DNA from: Pinus tabuliformis
Taxonomy: Eukaryota; Streptophyta; Pinopsida; Pinales; Pinaceae
Direction: 5' to 3'
Assembly (NCBI GenBank): GCA_031772625.1
Contig: CM062819.1
Location: forward strand, 828,103,503 to 828,167,502
DNA: 64,000 nucleotides
Within the stretch, counting starts at the first letter, position 1, and each line of letters begins with the position of its first letter. Position numbers and translations under genes: made by a program. The notes under the pieces are model-generated. The model was not told the origin of the DNA, did no database searches, and saw only the letters and a list, made by a program, of their open reading frames with translations. Positions 24,070 through 36,529 of this stretch are shown here, one piece after another.

Positions 24070-27000
24070 CATCATGACTCATCCCGAGTCACTCTGCTGG
24101 TGCAGTGACCTTGGCATGGAGCCCCTCCAACTGGTCCAATATTGCTTGGAGGTCCGCGGCGCACTGTGTTATGGTTCGCTGGACCTGTTACATGCACTCT
24201 TCCGATGCTTCCTTGTGAGGGTCCTCTACCTACCTTAGCACATAGAGTCCCTGCATCTGTGTGATATTTCCCTCAATATCCACCATAATGGTGAAGGCCT
24301 TATCAATCCATGGTTGGACACACACCTTGAGAAGTGCCTATTTCTGTCTGGCGGCATCCACCTACTCTTTCAGTGCCCTTGCTTATTGCATCTTTGCCAG
24401 TCATTGGGTGAGGACGACTGTCTACGCAGTTCCCCTTACATTATCATATTGCTCCTGTAGTTCGCATGCCTCTGTTTCTAGGTGTAGTATGTTGGGGTCA
24501 TCCTGCAAGGATGTGAGGACGTCAAAGGCTTGGTCCATCATACCGGTATAGTCCTGCACTACCCATCCAATTTCTTCTCATCCTGTTTGAATCACATTAA
24601 CGCGCTTCTCCCTAACTTCTGAAGGAGTGGAAGGTTGCACCTTCATCCACAGCTCAATAATTTGGAGGTTCAACTCCAGCTGTACTAGCATTGTTTCCTT
24701 GCACGCGCTTCAAACTCCACTTGCCAGACAATGGATCTACATCTTTGTTGGTAGGTCTACAGTGATGGACAACTCTGGGACTTGCCGACATGCCTCATCA
24801 ACTATTTTCATGATTTGTTGGTTTTGTGACACTAGTTCGTCACGCTATAGGTTGAGCTATTCAATGTTGATCTTCTGCTCACTCATCACCTAAATCGCGC
24901 AACCTTCCCTAATGTGGAGCTCCATTTTTATGCCATCCTGCAGTTGGTACAATGTGTCTCGTGGAAGGGCAGCCAAATTAAGGTCAATTCCCTTGATCCT
25001 ACTCACTGCGACTCTGTCATCCTCATTCTTCGTTGTTAGCACTTCTTTTGGTAGCACTATGGTGTTGGTCATCTTTGCGCATAGTAGCTACTCTGTTGTT
25101 GATGTACCTACTGTGCCGTAGGTGGCTATGGTTCCTTCCTATGGGGGCCTCACTTGTAGTTCCTGTAGCTGTGCCCTTAGAGCCCCCAACACAATATGCT
25201 GCTCTGACATGGCTTCTTGGAGTGCTTCCTTGGTGACCTCGCGAACCATGTCACCGATATCGTAGAGGTCACCTTTTGTTAACGTGATTGGGTCGATGGC
25301 CAATGTGGATGCCTTGACCTTTTTTCATGGAACTGATCTTTCCTTGGCACGCAGCCTTTTCAACTAGGTGGAAGTTGTGCCTGGGTTTGCACCTTCTTCT
25401 TTGTCCTCTGCTCCATGTCCTATAGACAAGTTCTGGCCCTCCTTGTCTTGGGTTGTGGTGGCCCCTATTGTCTGCGCTACTGCTGCTTCTTCGGCGAACG
25501 TTGCCTACTCCACGGCTGCCCTTGCTACCTCATGGACAACCCTTACCTTCGCAGCCGCTTTTTCATTGCGCCTTTTCTCGGCCAACTTCGTGACCCGCAA
25601 CTTGGCTTCATCCTTTTGCTTTTGTGCTGCCATTCTATCCAGCTCTGCCATATCCGAGGTGTACCACTCAGGGGGCCAAGATTCTAGCACTAAAAAGATC
25701 ACATCATCAATGGCGATGAATGGGAGCTTGGTCCATTGCCACACTAGGCCTTACATGCCTTTATGTACACATTATGCCTGTCTGCCTTGAAGTCTGCAAA
25801 GCTTCGCAAATTGTTGTACACTGTGGGGGACAGGCGTGGCTGTCTATTGATCCACATCTGGATGCTCACCTCCATGAGCACCCATAAGATCTTGGTCTCG
25901 CAAATCCACTTTGTGTCCTTGGTGGCCCAGAGCGACACATACTTTGCGGCCTCTGGTAGGTCCTGCTTAATGCTAGGGAACTGACTGTCCTTCGGCAATT
26001 CCCCTGTTACCAGTAAAATGGAAAAGAGCAACCACGCATAGTGGAAGGTCTTGCCCTGCTCCTGGGCTTCCTTGCAGTTAGTCAGGAACTCTTTGCAGAG
26101 GAACTTGGCCCAATTGAATTGGACCCCCTCTGCGCATTGTTCGGCCAGCACAACTACCGGCGCTGGTACCTCATCACCGCGATATTTTCTCATTACCTTC
26201 TCGGCCAGGAGCTAGGTGGCTACACACACCCCTTTATCTTTAATGTTATTGATTACATAACCCCACTTTTTCTTCTCCAGTTTGTAATTTTTCTTGATGG
26301 CCCTTGTGAGTGCCAAATATCCACTTTTTCTTGCTATCTCCGTGGGGTCCTTTTCCTTATAGGGGAGTAGGGAAATCCTATTGATAGAGATCTGCTGTGA
26401 TGGGAATAGGATCCTCCAGCCATAAGTAACCATTACGCACCAGGAAAAGCAGCTGCCTAATGACGAAAATAGTGATAGGTGCGCGGTGAAAGTGTGGAAT
26501 CCACAACAGATGAAGTAATCCGACCTTCTCCACACCGCGCAGCCATTTCCACGGCTCTAGTGTTGTGGCTGAGCCCTCCATGCTCTACTTCATGAGGCTA
26601 TCCATCTCTAAGTGTGGGAACTTTTCACTTTCCGCGAGGTCCCAATCTTCAAACTTCATTGTGGGCATGCGCTCAAGGTGTGAGCCCTCAAAAACAATTC
26701 CATTAGGGAGGAGCAGGGTCTGGAGTGCGATCTTAGTGGCATCCAAGTCCTTGGGTATCTTAGCTTTCCCTTTTCACAGAGGGATGTACTCGGGCAATTT
26801 CACTGCAGAGCACACTGGCTGGATGTCCTCTTCCATGTCTCCTGCTGCCTCTATCTCATTGACAAGAGCCTGTAGGTCCTCTTCCTCGTCAACTGTCTCA
26901 ATGATGACAACCTTTCCCTTTTCTTCCATTGAGAGTTTACTGAACCACAGATTCCTCGGGGACATGTGAATTGGTCTCGCTGCCTGCAAATCTTTCTTGG

Positions 27001-27110
27001 GCCTTGGCGTCTAGGGTGATTTTTGGATTTCCGGCGTGACCCTAGTATCTCTGGGAACATCATGTACCATGGGGTTCTGCATGGCCTCGTCGGTGGTTCC
27101 TTCTGCCAAG
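24070..27110 (-). pseudogene. 3' ORF of element D (unrecognised, coiled-coil C-terminus)
   Basis: The frames run from about 27063 down to 24080 with several stops. The order is: acidic N-terminal segment (EEKGKVV, DEEEDL); a folded-looking core (26581-25744) with TIFVIRQLLFLVRNGYLWLED and EGVQFNWAKFLCKEF; an alanine/lysine-rich helical region (25744-25505); and a long heptad-like tail (25072-24600). The core faintly recalls the putative plant transposon protein domain found in Athila-type 3' ORFs, but this is only an impression. It lies where env-like ORFs sit in other plant gypsy elements. I see no signal peptide or membrane span, so an envelope role has no support. Confidence 0.5.
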
Positions 27111-28785
27111 ACCAAACCTCTCCTGGTAGTCATCATTCTGTTTGAACTATTTATGGTCGTTCGTGAACTTCAGTGCTGAAATCTTGCTCAGCGCTCCACA
27201 CTCTATGCTCTAATCAACTACACAAATCTCACATGAGCAAGTGTTGTCTCGTGGTTAGCCCCTGGAGTTTTATAACGTCTTTTGAATTCAAATTCGACTG
27301 TTCCCCCCATTTTTGGGCCATCAATTCTTTCTTGGCGGCAAATTTCCCCAAATCTTGCCCTTAATTTGTGTCTTAAATTCCCACTGCTGGCTCCATTTTG
27401 CCTTAAATTGGACATCTTGTCATGAATAGTGACACCAATAGTTACTTCCCAGCCTACCTGCGTGGCAGCGCAGCCCCTCATGCGTGGGTGCGAATCTTGT
27501 GTCATGTTGATTTTGCGCGCACCTTCCTCATCACGTAGCTCCCAAATAGACTCTTTTATAGTCCCACGCTCTCTTTCAACTGCCTGGAGCGCTGAGACTA
27601 TGCTCCTTATAGCTAGTCAAGTGGTCGCACCACCTGTGCGAGACTTCAACTCGACTTTAGGCATAGTCCATAGAAATTCCTCAATCGCCTCTGCGACAAC
27701 CGGTGCCATGCGTTCTACTATGTGTAGTGAGCTCCCCTAGTTATTGTGTTTGGTGAGGTGCAGTCATAGCCATGGCAGCAGAGTCATAAATTCTTGGCGA
27801 CATTATTCTAATGTAGTGGTATGATCATCTGTATCTTGTCTTGTCATCCTTGGGTTATCAACGAGACATGCTTGTGTGATCTTGTTTTCAAGCCTCTTGA
27901 TCTCAGCATCCATCAAAATGCTTTTCTTCCTCAATCGTACCCATTCCTTTTTGAGTTCGCAAAGTCTAAGGTTCCCTCGTCGGATGGCTTCCTGAATCCT
28001 TATATGTTTGACCTCACGTAGATGTGTGATTTCTTCCTCCTAGTCATCACACACTGTCACCACTGCGGGGACCAGTACATGCGGATTCCTTTTTGTATTT
28101 TCTTCAGTAATTATGGTCTCTGCTCTATTCCACACCTTTGGAATTGTATCAACGTTCAGGGTTTTTCACATGGTCTAGGAGGCCCATTGAACCACTGGCA
28201 CGCATAGGTCCCAATCAGTTCATCTCACTTGGTGAACCTTGTTCAGTACTCCACACACCCTATCGAAGGCTTCATCATGGAGAATTGGTAGCGTGTGTCA
28301 CCTTTCCTATTGTTGTGGTTTATTCCGCTTCTCTATTCTAGGGGTGTTGTACACTTGCATGGGATGTACAGTATATGTCTGTATCCATTGGGAAAGGTGG
28401 GCACGCAAGTTGTTCCACCCCTACTGATTGGCTTTCATCTGGAGCTGGGGTTTTCTAAAATGTAGGTGCATCATCCTTCTACATCCGTGCTAGTCTTCGA
28501 AATTTCCTTGATGCGTACCCCACCATCGTGCGGTTGTTGCGCACAGTGCCCACTTCAGCGCGTTGAGCCGCTACTATTCTAGTACTACGCTTTCAAATTT
28601 GCTCAGAAATTCATCCACCATTGTTAACTCATCATATGTTAGCAACTACCTTGCCTTTATTGTCACACAACACAATGATCTAATCATCATGTTGCAATTC
28701 AACATCGTTACTTCGTGCAGCTGATTCTGCCATCGTTTTACTTCTTCATCTGAATCTGAAGTGCAGGAGCTTTCGCGCTCCCACA
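27111..28785 (-). pseudogene. Second capsid-like region and degraded sequence of element D
   Basis: It corresponds to C 21100-22560. Short islands match C (27505-27218 minus with 22313-22525 plus). A capsid-like stretch with WW and RMM signatures can be read around 28650-28450 minus. It is otherwise full of stops. Confidence 0.45.
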
Positions 28786-28789
28786 AAAT

Positions 28790-29690
28790 CCTTCCATCTG
28801 CAGTCGGATTCACCCAATCCTGTTCTCATGCAATTATCTTGTAAATACAATCGAGATCATCATCACTATCATCGTCACGCACTAGTTCAGTGTGTCGTGC
28901 TCCTTCGGCTAGGTCTAGTGGTACTACTACGTGTAGTGACTTTTTCTCAAAGATCATTTTGCACTTCTTCAGATTTATGACTCCGTTCATATCGGTGGCC
29001 CAGTCTATTCCTAGTAGTGCGGGATAGGGATTACTGTCATCGACAATCTCTATCACTTCAAAATCTTCCTGCGCGCTCACACCTTCAATATCGAATGTTA
29101 CCCCTTGTAATCTTCCCATGGGAAAAATCTTCTTTTGGTTTTCCATTCATAATTGAATAGGGGACCATTGTGGCGCGGGTTTGCCCATGTGTTCCAATGC
29201 TTTCTTTGGTAGTACATTCATGTCTGAACCCAAATCCAGGATTACCTTATCCATTTAATACTCACCGATTTGCGCAGTCAACCTCATTTCCCTTCTTGTG
29301 CGCAATGCATGTTTTCCAAGTTTCTGGACCATGCAAGGTTCTCCTAACCCTGTGCACCTAGTGATAAGTTCCTGTAGTCCTTTGACTACCTTGTTGTCAC
29401 GCAGCAGTTTCATGCATGTCTCCAGAAAGGTAGTGAGCATTGAACGATCCATCCCTGGTTCTAGTTGATCCTTACTACCTGAAGTGGAGGCCTCTATGAA
29501 GCTCTTCTTAGCTTCCATGAATGTCTCCTTTGCGCATTCTAAATCGAATTCGCTTTCCTTTGTAGGAGCCTTGCGAACCCATGCACTTTCTTTCGACTGC
29601 TTCCCTTTATCATCTCCCATGGTCATACCACTCCTAAGCATCATGTTTATACTCGGGTCTTCTTTGCGCAGTTCAAACCTCATCATCTGT
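28790..29690 (-). pseudogene. Retropepsin region of element D
   Basis: It aligns with C 20190-21087. The active-site stretch ILDLGSDMNVLP is at about 29255-29210. The C-terminal half (29146-28826) reads NPYPALLGIDWATDMNG and VVVPLDLAEG. A stop separates the two parts. Confidence 0.75.
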
Positions 29691-31573
29691 AAATTCTGAG
29701 TCAGAGGGGGCTAGAGTACCCCCTTTTCGCGCATCCTCGCTATCAATGAAGGGCAGTCTTCTGCCTCATGATCAAACTGAGTACAGTACCAACAGGATGT
29801 CCTTGTCGGATTTGTACAATCACAGGTATAGTGCCCTGGTCCTCTGCAATTGTAACAAATTAGTTGTCTGTGACCCCTTCCTAGTCCCATTCCGCCTCAA
29901 CCTCAACCATGCCCCTGAAATCCAGTGTGCGTTGTCCCTACATTTGGGTTGAGGGCTTGTGTTTTAGTCTGCACCTTGTAGGTAGGAGTCTGATCCATCA
30001 TTAGTTCGTAGCTTCGGCATGTGCATTCATCATGAACTACCGACCTGCAGAAATTACAAAACAATTGTTGGGACATCTGTGTATACTTCTACAACAGATG
30101 AAAATTACCTATGGTGCATTTTCCTCCTATCTGAAAGATCATGCACCATAGTGTAGACACTACGGTTGGCCCTGCCTGTGCCTCCGGTCTTAACACTAGA
30201 CATTGGTCCTTATCATGCCCTTGGACTTTGCATTTTATGCACCATACTTCCTCGCGCGCCTCCAGCCGAGGTATCTTGTCCTGTTTCAAACTTTTCATTT
30301 CCAGACACAGATTCTACACTTGTGCATGGATTTGTTGGACTCCCAACCCAGGGTCTTGTATAGGGGTCTCATGTAATCTCATTTCCATTTCCAATGCTTC
30401 GGCCTGGGTGGAAATTTTTTGCTGTGACAGCGCCGTCCTTAAGTGTGGCATAAGTGATGCTACAAAACATGCGTGATGCTATCTATCTGTCAACATAATA
30501 TTTTCCTCATGAATCATACTCTTTAGCCTTTGGTCCAAATCCCACGGGGTCTCGCCTGGGAGCATTGCGATCTCCTTAAACCCAATGATTGATTGTGTTT
30601 CTGATTTTGGCATGCTAAATTCCCTATTCAACGTGGCCTGGATCTCTGTGATTCCTGCGTTTGGGTGGTCATTAGAATGCTTGATATACCATGTTAGTGC
30701 GTGATCCTGTAGTGCGCTCATCAACGTAGCCTTTTTAATATTGTCATCCATGGCGCCTTGTGCTTCCCATACTGCTCTTACCACAAACTAGAATTGGTCT
30801 GGATCTTCATTCCCCACTCCTCTAAATACCAGTAGTTTGATCACACTCGCCATACTAAATTGCGATGGTGACGGAGGTGGGGTGGGTGGAGATGGAGGTG
30901 AGGAGGGTGAGATGAGTGGCAGTGTGGGTGGAGGTGGTAAACATGGAATACGCTGCCTTATCAAATTGATCGCACTTCTCGGAGAAACTTTTGCGAGCTC
31001 TTCTTCGCTTTCTTGCGAGGGTGAAATTAAGGGACTGGTTTCCAACTCTTCACTACTTCTGCTTTTGTAGATCTTCCCACTTCGTGTAGTCCCAAACATT
31101 AATTTATTCGCATAAACCACTTTTCACACAATAGCATCTTAATCCAAGTGTTCAAAGATTTACTATACTTACCTCGCGGTCCCTTGAGGAAACGTCGCTC
31201 TGCCTCACTGTAGCTGACGGTCATGTCTACTGTGAACTCACTGATAAATCCTCCTATTATTTGGTCGATCCAATGGTCCACAGCTCGTGCGATCTTATCT
31301 CCTGACGCTTCTATTCTATGCACTAATTCTGGAGTCCACACTATTGGTTTGTCAATCCTACACCTTCCCTAGCTGTCTGCTAACTTCGTAATCCACTCAT
31401 ACAACTCAGAAGGAAAGGATGCAAAGAAAATTTCGTGGATTTCCGTATACAAGTAGCGCTCCAACCACTATTCCTTAGATATTCGTGGATCTCTATTTTC
31501 CTGCGCCGCGACCTCGTGAATCTTCTTGTCCAACCACTCTTCAATTTCTTTCTTTGTTGGATTGCAGTGGCAT
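29691..31573 (-). pseudogene. Gag of element D
   Basis: The start at 31573 (MSCHCNPTKKEIEEW) is the best-preserved start of this family. A basic helical N-terminus, a proline/serine linker (30960-30870), the capsid core (30840-30480) with DHALTWYIKH and the zinc knuckles (CIKCKVQGHDKDQC near 30240, more at 29800-29900) follow in order. Stops occur near 31470, 30790 and 30480. The element is therefore dead but was coding over the whole Gag. Confidence 0.8.
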
Positions 31574-31622
31574 GACATCAGACATCCCTTATGCAAATCC
31601 CAATCCCAGCAATGGAACCATT

Positions 31623-32533
31623 TGTTGGCTTGTATGGGCCTGACCCAAGTTCAGAGGTGATTTAGCCAAGCAAATCTCGGTACTACTGGCCCTTTTGGCA
31701 ACAGTCTGCAGAGCGTGAACTAAGGTCTCACCCGGAGTAGTATGGGAGGGTGCTAGAACTAGGTTTCTGCACCCTAGGGATGTCTGATGAGCTTCTAGAG
31801 GTCTGCGGTTTGACCCTTTATGTACGTTGCTACGCGCACTTGCCATCCCTTTGTAATCTGTGATGCTGCTTCCGCGCAGCCCTACTCAGGACGCAACCCG
31901 TATAATACCCAAGTCACTTGCTATTTAATCTGTTATTATCTGATTACTTAACTTGTTTAGGTAAGACTAATGATCATTACAACATATTCAGCAATCATAT
32001 CAGTGCACGTGATAAATAAAATAGTATAAATGTAAAGAAGGCAATGCACAACAGATACACAGAAATAGGAATCAACTTCTCTTTATTAATCTTCAATCTA
32101 GATTACAGACTCCATACCACCCTACGCACTCAGCTACAAGGGTCCGTGCACTTAGCTACAGGGGTCTATGCACTTAGCTGCAGACTCTACTAGACCTCTA
32201 CGCACTCAGCTACAGAGCCTCTTCCTACTACTACGACCCAATACACTTAGAATCATACTCTAAGCTCGAACCATTCATACTCTTTTCTCTATTCCTTCCT
32301 AGCTATCTTTACAACTTAGAGCCTTGCTCTATTTATACAATCCCATGGTCTGCGGACCATGGGTAGGCCGACATGACTTTACATTACATTACAATACTTT
32401 AGGGTAGACAACCCTATGACTCAACCTATACTTCGCATTCTACGCCCGCAATTCATGGAGTTTTATAAAACCTTTGACCAAAACTTGGGCTCTAAGCCCC
32501 AAACCATGCTGTGGGGGGACTCCATGCCCAACA
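31623..32533 (-). repeat. 5' LTR of element D
   Basis: 911 bp, starting TGTTGGGCATGG at 32533 and ending AGCCAACA at 31623. It is followed on the minus strand by the primer site TGGTTCCATTGCTGGGATT. A TATA-like TATAAATAG lies near 32335. Confidence 0.85.
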
Positions 32534-32538
32534 AACCT

Positions 32539-34500
32539 TGATATCGGAAATCTCATGAAGCAGAACACCGTGAGGGTGGTGACAACATTAGAGCCACGGA
32601 AGTGATTGCGCGATGTGGAAAAGGCCAGGCTACTGAACCTACTATGGGTGTTGCATTTCCACCATGCCCCAATAACCATTTTCATCATCAGGCAGCTGCT
32701 TTTCCTAGTGCATGATGGGTATTTATGGCTGGAGGAGCCCATCTCCATCATGGCATACCTGATTCATCACATTTCCTAGCTTCCATACAAAGGAATAACC
32801 CCACGACCATATCGGAAGGAAAGGGCAGTGATTTCACCATCACAGAGGCCATGAAGATGAAGTACAAGCTGGAAAAGAAGAATAGGGGCTACGACATCTC
32901 TATCATCAAGGAAAAAGAAATACGCGTGGCAACACAAATCCTGGAAGGCAAAGTTATGCGGGAGTGCCCTACAGATGAGGTACCTGTTCTGGTGGTCACA
33001 CTGGCCGAGAAGTGCGCGGAGGGGGTCCAATTTAATTGGTCTGAATTCCTCTACATGAAATTCTCAGAAAATTGCCATGAAGCCTAGGAGTAGGGTAAAA
33101 CCTTCCATTATGCATGGTTGTTGTTTTCCATAGTTCTCGTAGCAGGGGAATTGTCAGAGGACAATCAATTCCCAATACTTGATAGAGAATTACCGGAGGC
33201 TGCGAAGTATGCTTCACTCTGGGCCATGAAGGATGCTACAAGGATATGCAATAGCAAGATCTTCTCAATTCTCATGGAGATGAACATCTGAATATGGATC
33301 AACTGGAAGCCACACTTGTCACCCACAGTTTACAATAGCCTACAAAGTTTTTTAGAATTTAAGGCAGATATGCACAACATATATATCAGGGCGCGAAAGG
33401 GTCCGACGAAGCTATGGAAAAAGCTACCCTTTGTAGCCCCCAACGATGCTAGATTTAATGTCTTGGAGGCATGGCCTCCAAAATGCCACACCCTAGACAT
33501 TGCAGAACTCGAGAGGGTGGCAACGAAAAAGAAGAAAGATGATGCCAAGCTGTGCATCGCATAGTTGGCCGAGAAAAGGTGGAAGGAAACAGTAACAGCC
33601 AAAGTGCGTGCATCGTGGGAAGCGACACAGAAGGCAGCCGAGTAGGAAAAGGCTGCAGCAACATAGGAAGCAGTCGTGAAGGTGGTTGAGGGCCAAGCAA
33701 CACCTTCACAAGGGTAGGCAGCAGAGGAAGCAAAAACAAAAGAAGGAGGCACAGACCCACAGTCCACATCCAACAGTTGAAATGCCAACACCCGACAAAG
33801 CGAGTAGGATCGAGGAAGGAGGTTAAGGCCTTGAAATTGTCCATTGACCCGATCACCCTAACCGAGGGTGATTTGCATGACATCGGTGAGACGGTGCACG
33901 ATGTCAAAAATGAGGCTCTCCAAGATTTCATGCCAAAGAACCAGATTATGTTGGGGGCCCTCGAGCGTAGTTGTAGGAATTACAGGTGTTCCCCCCTTAG
34001 GTTGGTACCCTTTCGACTAACCTCACAGTCAAATCCACGACAGCATAGCAGATGTTGCGTGCGAGGATGGTGAATACAATAGTGTTGCTGGAAGGGGCTC
34101 TAGTGACATCAAATGAGGACAACAGGTTTTCGGTTAACATGATGAAAGATCTCAGTGTTAATCTAGCTACCCTTCCACATGAAACATTATATCTATTGCA
34201 GGATGGGATAACGGCAGAGCTACGTGCTAGGGAGAGTCTCACACTCCAAGTCCTTAGCGATCAGAAGATAAACATGGAACAACTCAGTTTACAGCGTGAC
34301 AAATTGGTGTCAAAAAATCAACAGTTGGTGCAAGTGATAAGCAATGCTTGCCGAAGTGTCTCGGAGCTAGCCATCCCAGCAGATCTACCAGCGGAGGTGC
34401 GGATCCACAAGTTAGCAGCAGGAGTCTGTGAGGCCAGGGAAGAAATGACAAAGGTTCAGCTGGAGTTGAACCTACAGATCACCGAGCTGTAGTTAAAGGT
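32539..34500 (+). pseudogene. 3' ORF of element C, second part
   Basis: It continues the frame broken by D. LLNLLWVLHFHHAPITIF and IRQLLFLVHDGYLWLEEP at about 32630-32740 match the D copy, then EGVQFNWSEFLYMKF near 33030 and SPTVYNSLQSFLEF near 33320. A lysine/alanine-rich segment follows and then a long heptad-like region (34052-34492; LSLQRDKLVSKNQQLVQV). Stops are scattered (32607, 32779, 33087 and others). Function unknown. Confidence 0.55.
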
Positions 34501-35085
34501 GCAACCATCCACTCCCCCAGAAGTCAGAGAATAGCGCGCTAGAACTATCACAACGAGATTGGAGGAAATTGGAGGTGCAGTGTGAGACTGCACGAGCATG
34601 TTGGAAGAATCTCTTGAGGTCCTCAGCACTCTGAAGGAGGACCCCAAAATATAGTGCTTAGAGACAGAGGCATGAGAATACCAACAGTAGTATGACAATG
34701 TTCAAGGAATTGCGCAGACAGTGATCCTCACCCAGCGGCTTGCAAGGATGTAGTAAGCTAAGGCATTGAAGGAGCAGGTGGATGCGGCATGACATAAGGA
34801 GACAGTTCTAAAAGTGCACGTCCATCTTTAGATCGATGAGGCCTTCACCATCATGGTAGACATCAAAGGAAAGCTCGTGCACATACAAGGGATGCACACA
34901 GAAATACAGAGAAGCACTCCAGACACAGAGGTATCAGAACAACACATGCAGCAGATCTAGCAAGCAGTAGCTTAGTGTGCTGCTAAACTCTACGTAGTTC
35001 AAGAACAGTTGGAGGGACTCCATGGAAATATCACCGCACCAACATAGTGACTCGAGGATGAGTCACGATGTTTGTGTTGGGGGCC
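34501..35085 (+). other. 3' end of element C internal region and polypurine tract
   Basis: Degraded coding-like sequence without a long frame, ending in a polypurine tract TTGTGTTGGGGGCC (about 35072-35085) that adjoins the 3' LTR. Confidence 0.6.
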
Positions 35086-35977
35086 TGTTGGGCATGGAAT
35101 CCCCCCAAGGCATGTTTTGGGGCTCAAAGCCCAAGTGTTGGCCCAATCTTGTTATAAAGCTCCGCGAATTGCAAGTGTGGAGAGCGATAAGTATAATAGA
35201 GTCACAAGGTTGTTCACCCTAGTTTTGTAATGTAATGTGGCTTGATAGACCTACCCATGGTTCACCGACCATGGGATTGTATAAATAATGCAAGGCTCTA
35301 AGTGTAAAGAGATATAGAGAAGTAGATATATATGAAGAGTCTAAGTGACTAAGTGAAGTGTGTCTTTGGGTCATAGAGTAGGAGAAGGCTTTGTAGCTGA
35401 GTGCACAGAGGCCTAGTAGTCTGCAGCTGAGTGCACAGACCCTATAGCTGAGTGCGTAGGGCGGAGTTGAGTCTGTAACCAAGGAAGGAATTAATAAAGA
35501 TAAGTTTTATCATAATTTCGTGTATCTGTTCTTGGGTTAATGGCTGTTTGATATAATTTTCAAATATACTATTTATTTACTACGTGCACTTGTATGAATG
35601 GTTTATGTTGCTAAGCATAACTTAAAACACACAAGTAGGCTAAAATAATCAACTAACATTGGAATACCAGTAAGGTCTTGGGTACTAACACAGAAGTGCA
35701 ATGTTCGGGCCCTGAGTAGGGCTGTGCGAAGGTAGTATATCAGGCTATAAGGTACGGGAAAGTGCACGAAACAACCTACGCACAGGGTCAAACTGCGGAC
35801 CACTTGAACTCATCAGACATCTTGAGGGTGAGGAAACCTAGTTCTAGCACCCTCCCATACTACTTCGAGTGAGGCCTTAGTCTGCATTCCATGGACTGTT
35901 GCTAAAAGGGCTAGTAGTACCAGGATTTGTTTGGCTAACTCAACTCTGAACCTGGGTTAGGCCCCTATAAGCCAACA
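35086..35977 (+). repeat. 3' LTR of element C
   Basis: 892 bp, TGTTGGGCATGG ... TAAGCCAACA. It is followed by AGCGC, the unmutated copy of the target site, and then by host A sequence AAGACCCTGG that is also present in E at 58524. Confidence 0.85.
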
Positions 35978-35982
35978 AGCGC

Positions 35983-36529
35983 AAGACCCTGGGCTCAGAC
36001 TACAAAAGTCCAAGTTGTGAGGCGATGTGACATGAATCATGATCATTCTTATATACATGTCTCTTTTAGATGGATGGTTGTGACAATACCATGAGTCTAT
36101 TATATGTGATCCTTCTCATTATTGGGTGGTTGCGACCATACCTTGGGTTAGATATGATCCTTCTTACTGGATGACTGCACCCATACCTTTGATCCATTTC
36201 CATGATCTTTTTCTGGATGGTTGTGACCATACCATGAGTTTGTTATATGTGATCCTTCTCATTATTGGGTGGCTACGACAATACCTTGGGTTAGATATGA
36301 TCCTTCTTACTAGATGGCTGCGCCCATACCTTGCATCCATTTCCATGATCTTTTTCTGGATGGTTGTGTCCATACCATGATTCATGTATCTTTTATCAGA
36401 TATTTTAGTGATGTATATGTATCTATGCTTTCTTGCAGATTTTTCGATGACAGTTTCTGGTTCCACGCATCTACTTGTAAAGCATTTCACCCCTCACTCT
36501 TGTTTGGCCTTCACACTTTAAGGGGAATT
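35983..36529 (+). repeat. Distal 3' region of element A: 143-bp tandem repeats and polypurine tract
   Basis: Two full copies of a 143-bp unit start at 36072 and 36215, and a partial third starts at 36358. Within them a shorter motif of the form GGRTGGYTGYGNCCATACC recurs about every 45-50 bp (seven copies from 36072 to 36376). The equivalent region of E has four copies of the same motif. It ends in the polypurine tract TTTAAGGGGAATT next to the LTR. Confidence 0.8.

Larger units (their letters stand above)
23167..32533 (-). mobile_element. Element D: second pol-less Gag-Pro element, nested in C
   Basis: It is the same family as C, in reverse orientation, 9367 bp. The LTRs are 32533-31623 (5') and 24054-23167 (3'). 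The flanking copies are CACCT (23162-23166) and AACCT (32534-32538), one mismatch. The C reading frame is restored when D is removed. Inside, on the minus strand, are Gag, retropepsin, the second capsid-like region and the long 3' ORF, in the same order and at about the same spacing as in C. Again there is no RT, RNase H or integrase. All frames carry stops. Confidence 0.85.
17229..35977 (+). mobile_element. Element C: pol-less Gag-Pro LTR retrotransposon inserted in A
   Basis: The direct LTRs (17229-18079 and 35086-35977) start TGTTGGGCATGG and end CAACA. Its own length without D is about 9.38 kb. The target copies are AGTGT (17224-17228) and AGCGC (35978-35982); E has AGCGC at the equivalent site (58514-58524 region), so the left copy has two C-to-T changes at CpG-like positions. 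It encodes Gag, a retropepsin, a second capsid-like region and a long 3' ORF, but I find no RT, RNase H or integrase motif. D, a copy of the same family, sits inside it in the opposite orientation. Confidence 0.85.

Noticed and set aside
24070-27110. Envelope gene in D
   Set aside because: The position fits, but no signal peptide, membrane span or fusion-like segment is visible.
36072-36376. Regularly spaced short repeats resembling a CRISPR array
   Set aside because: The repeats vary, spacers are themselves repeated and the context is a plant retrotransposon 3' region.
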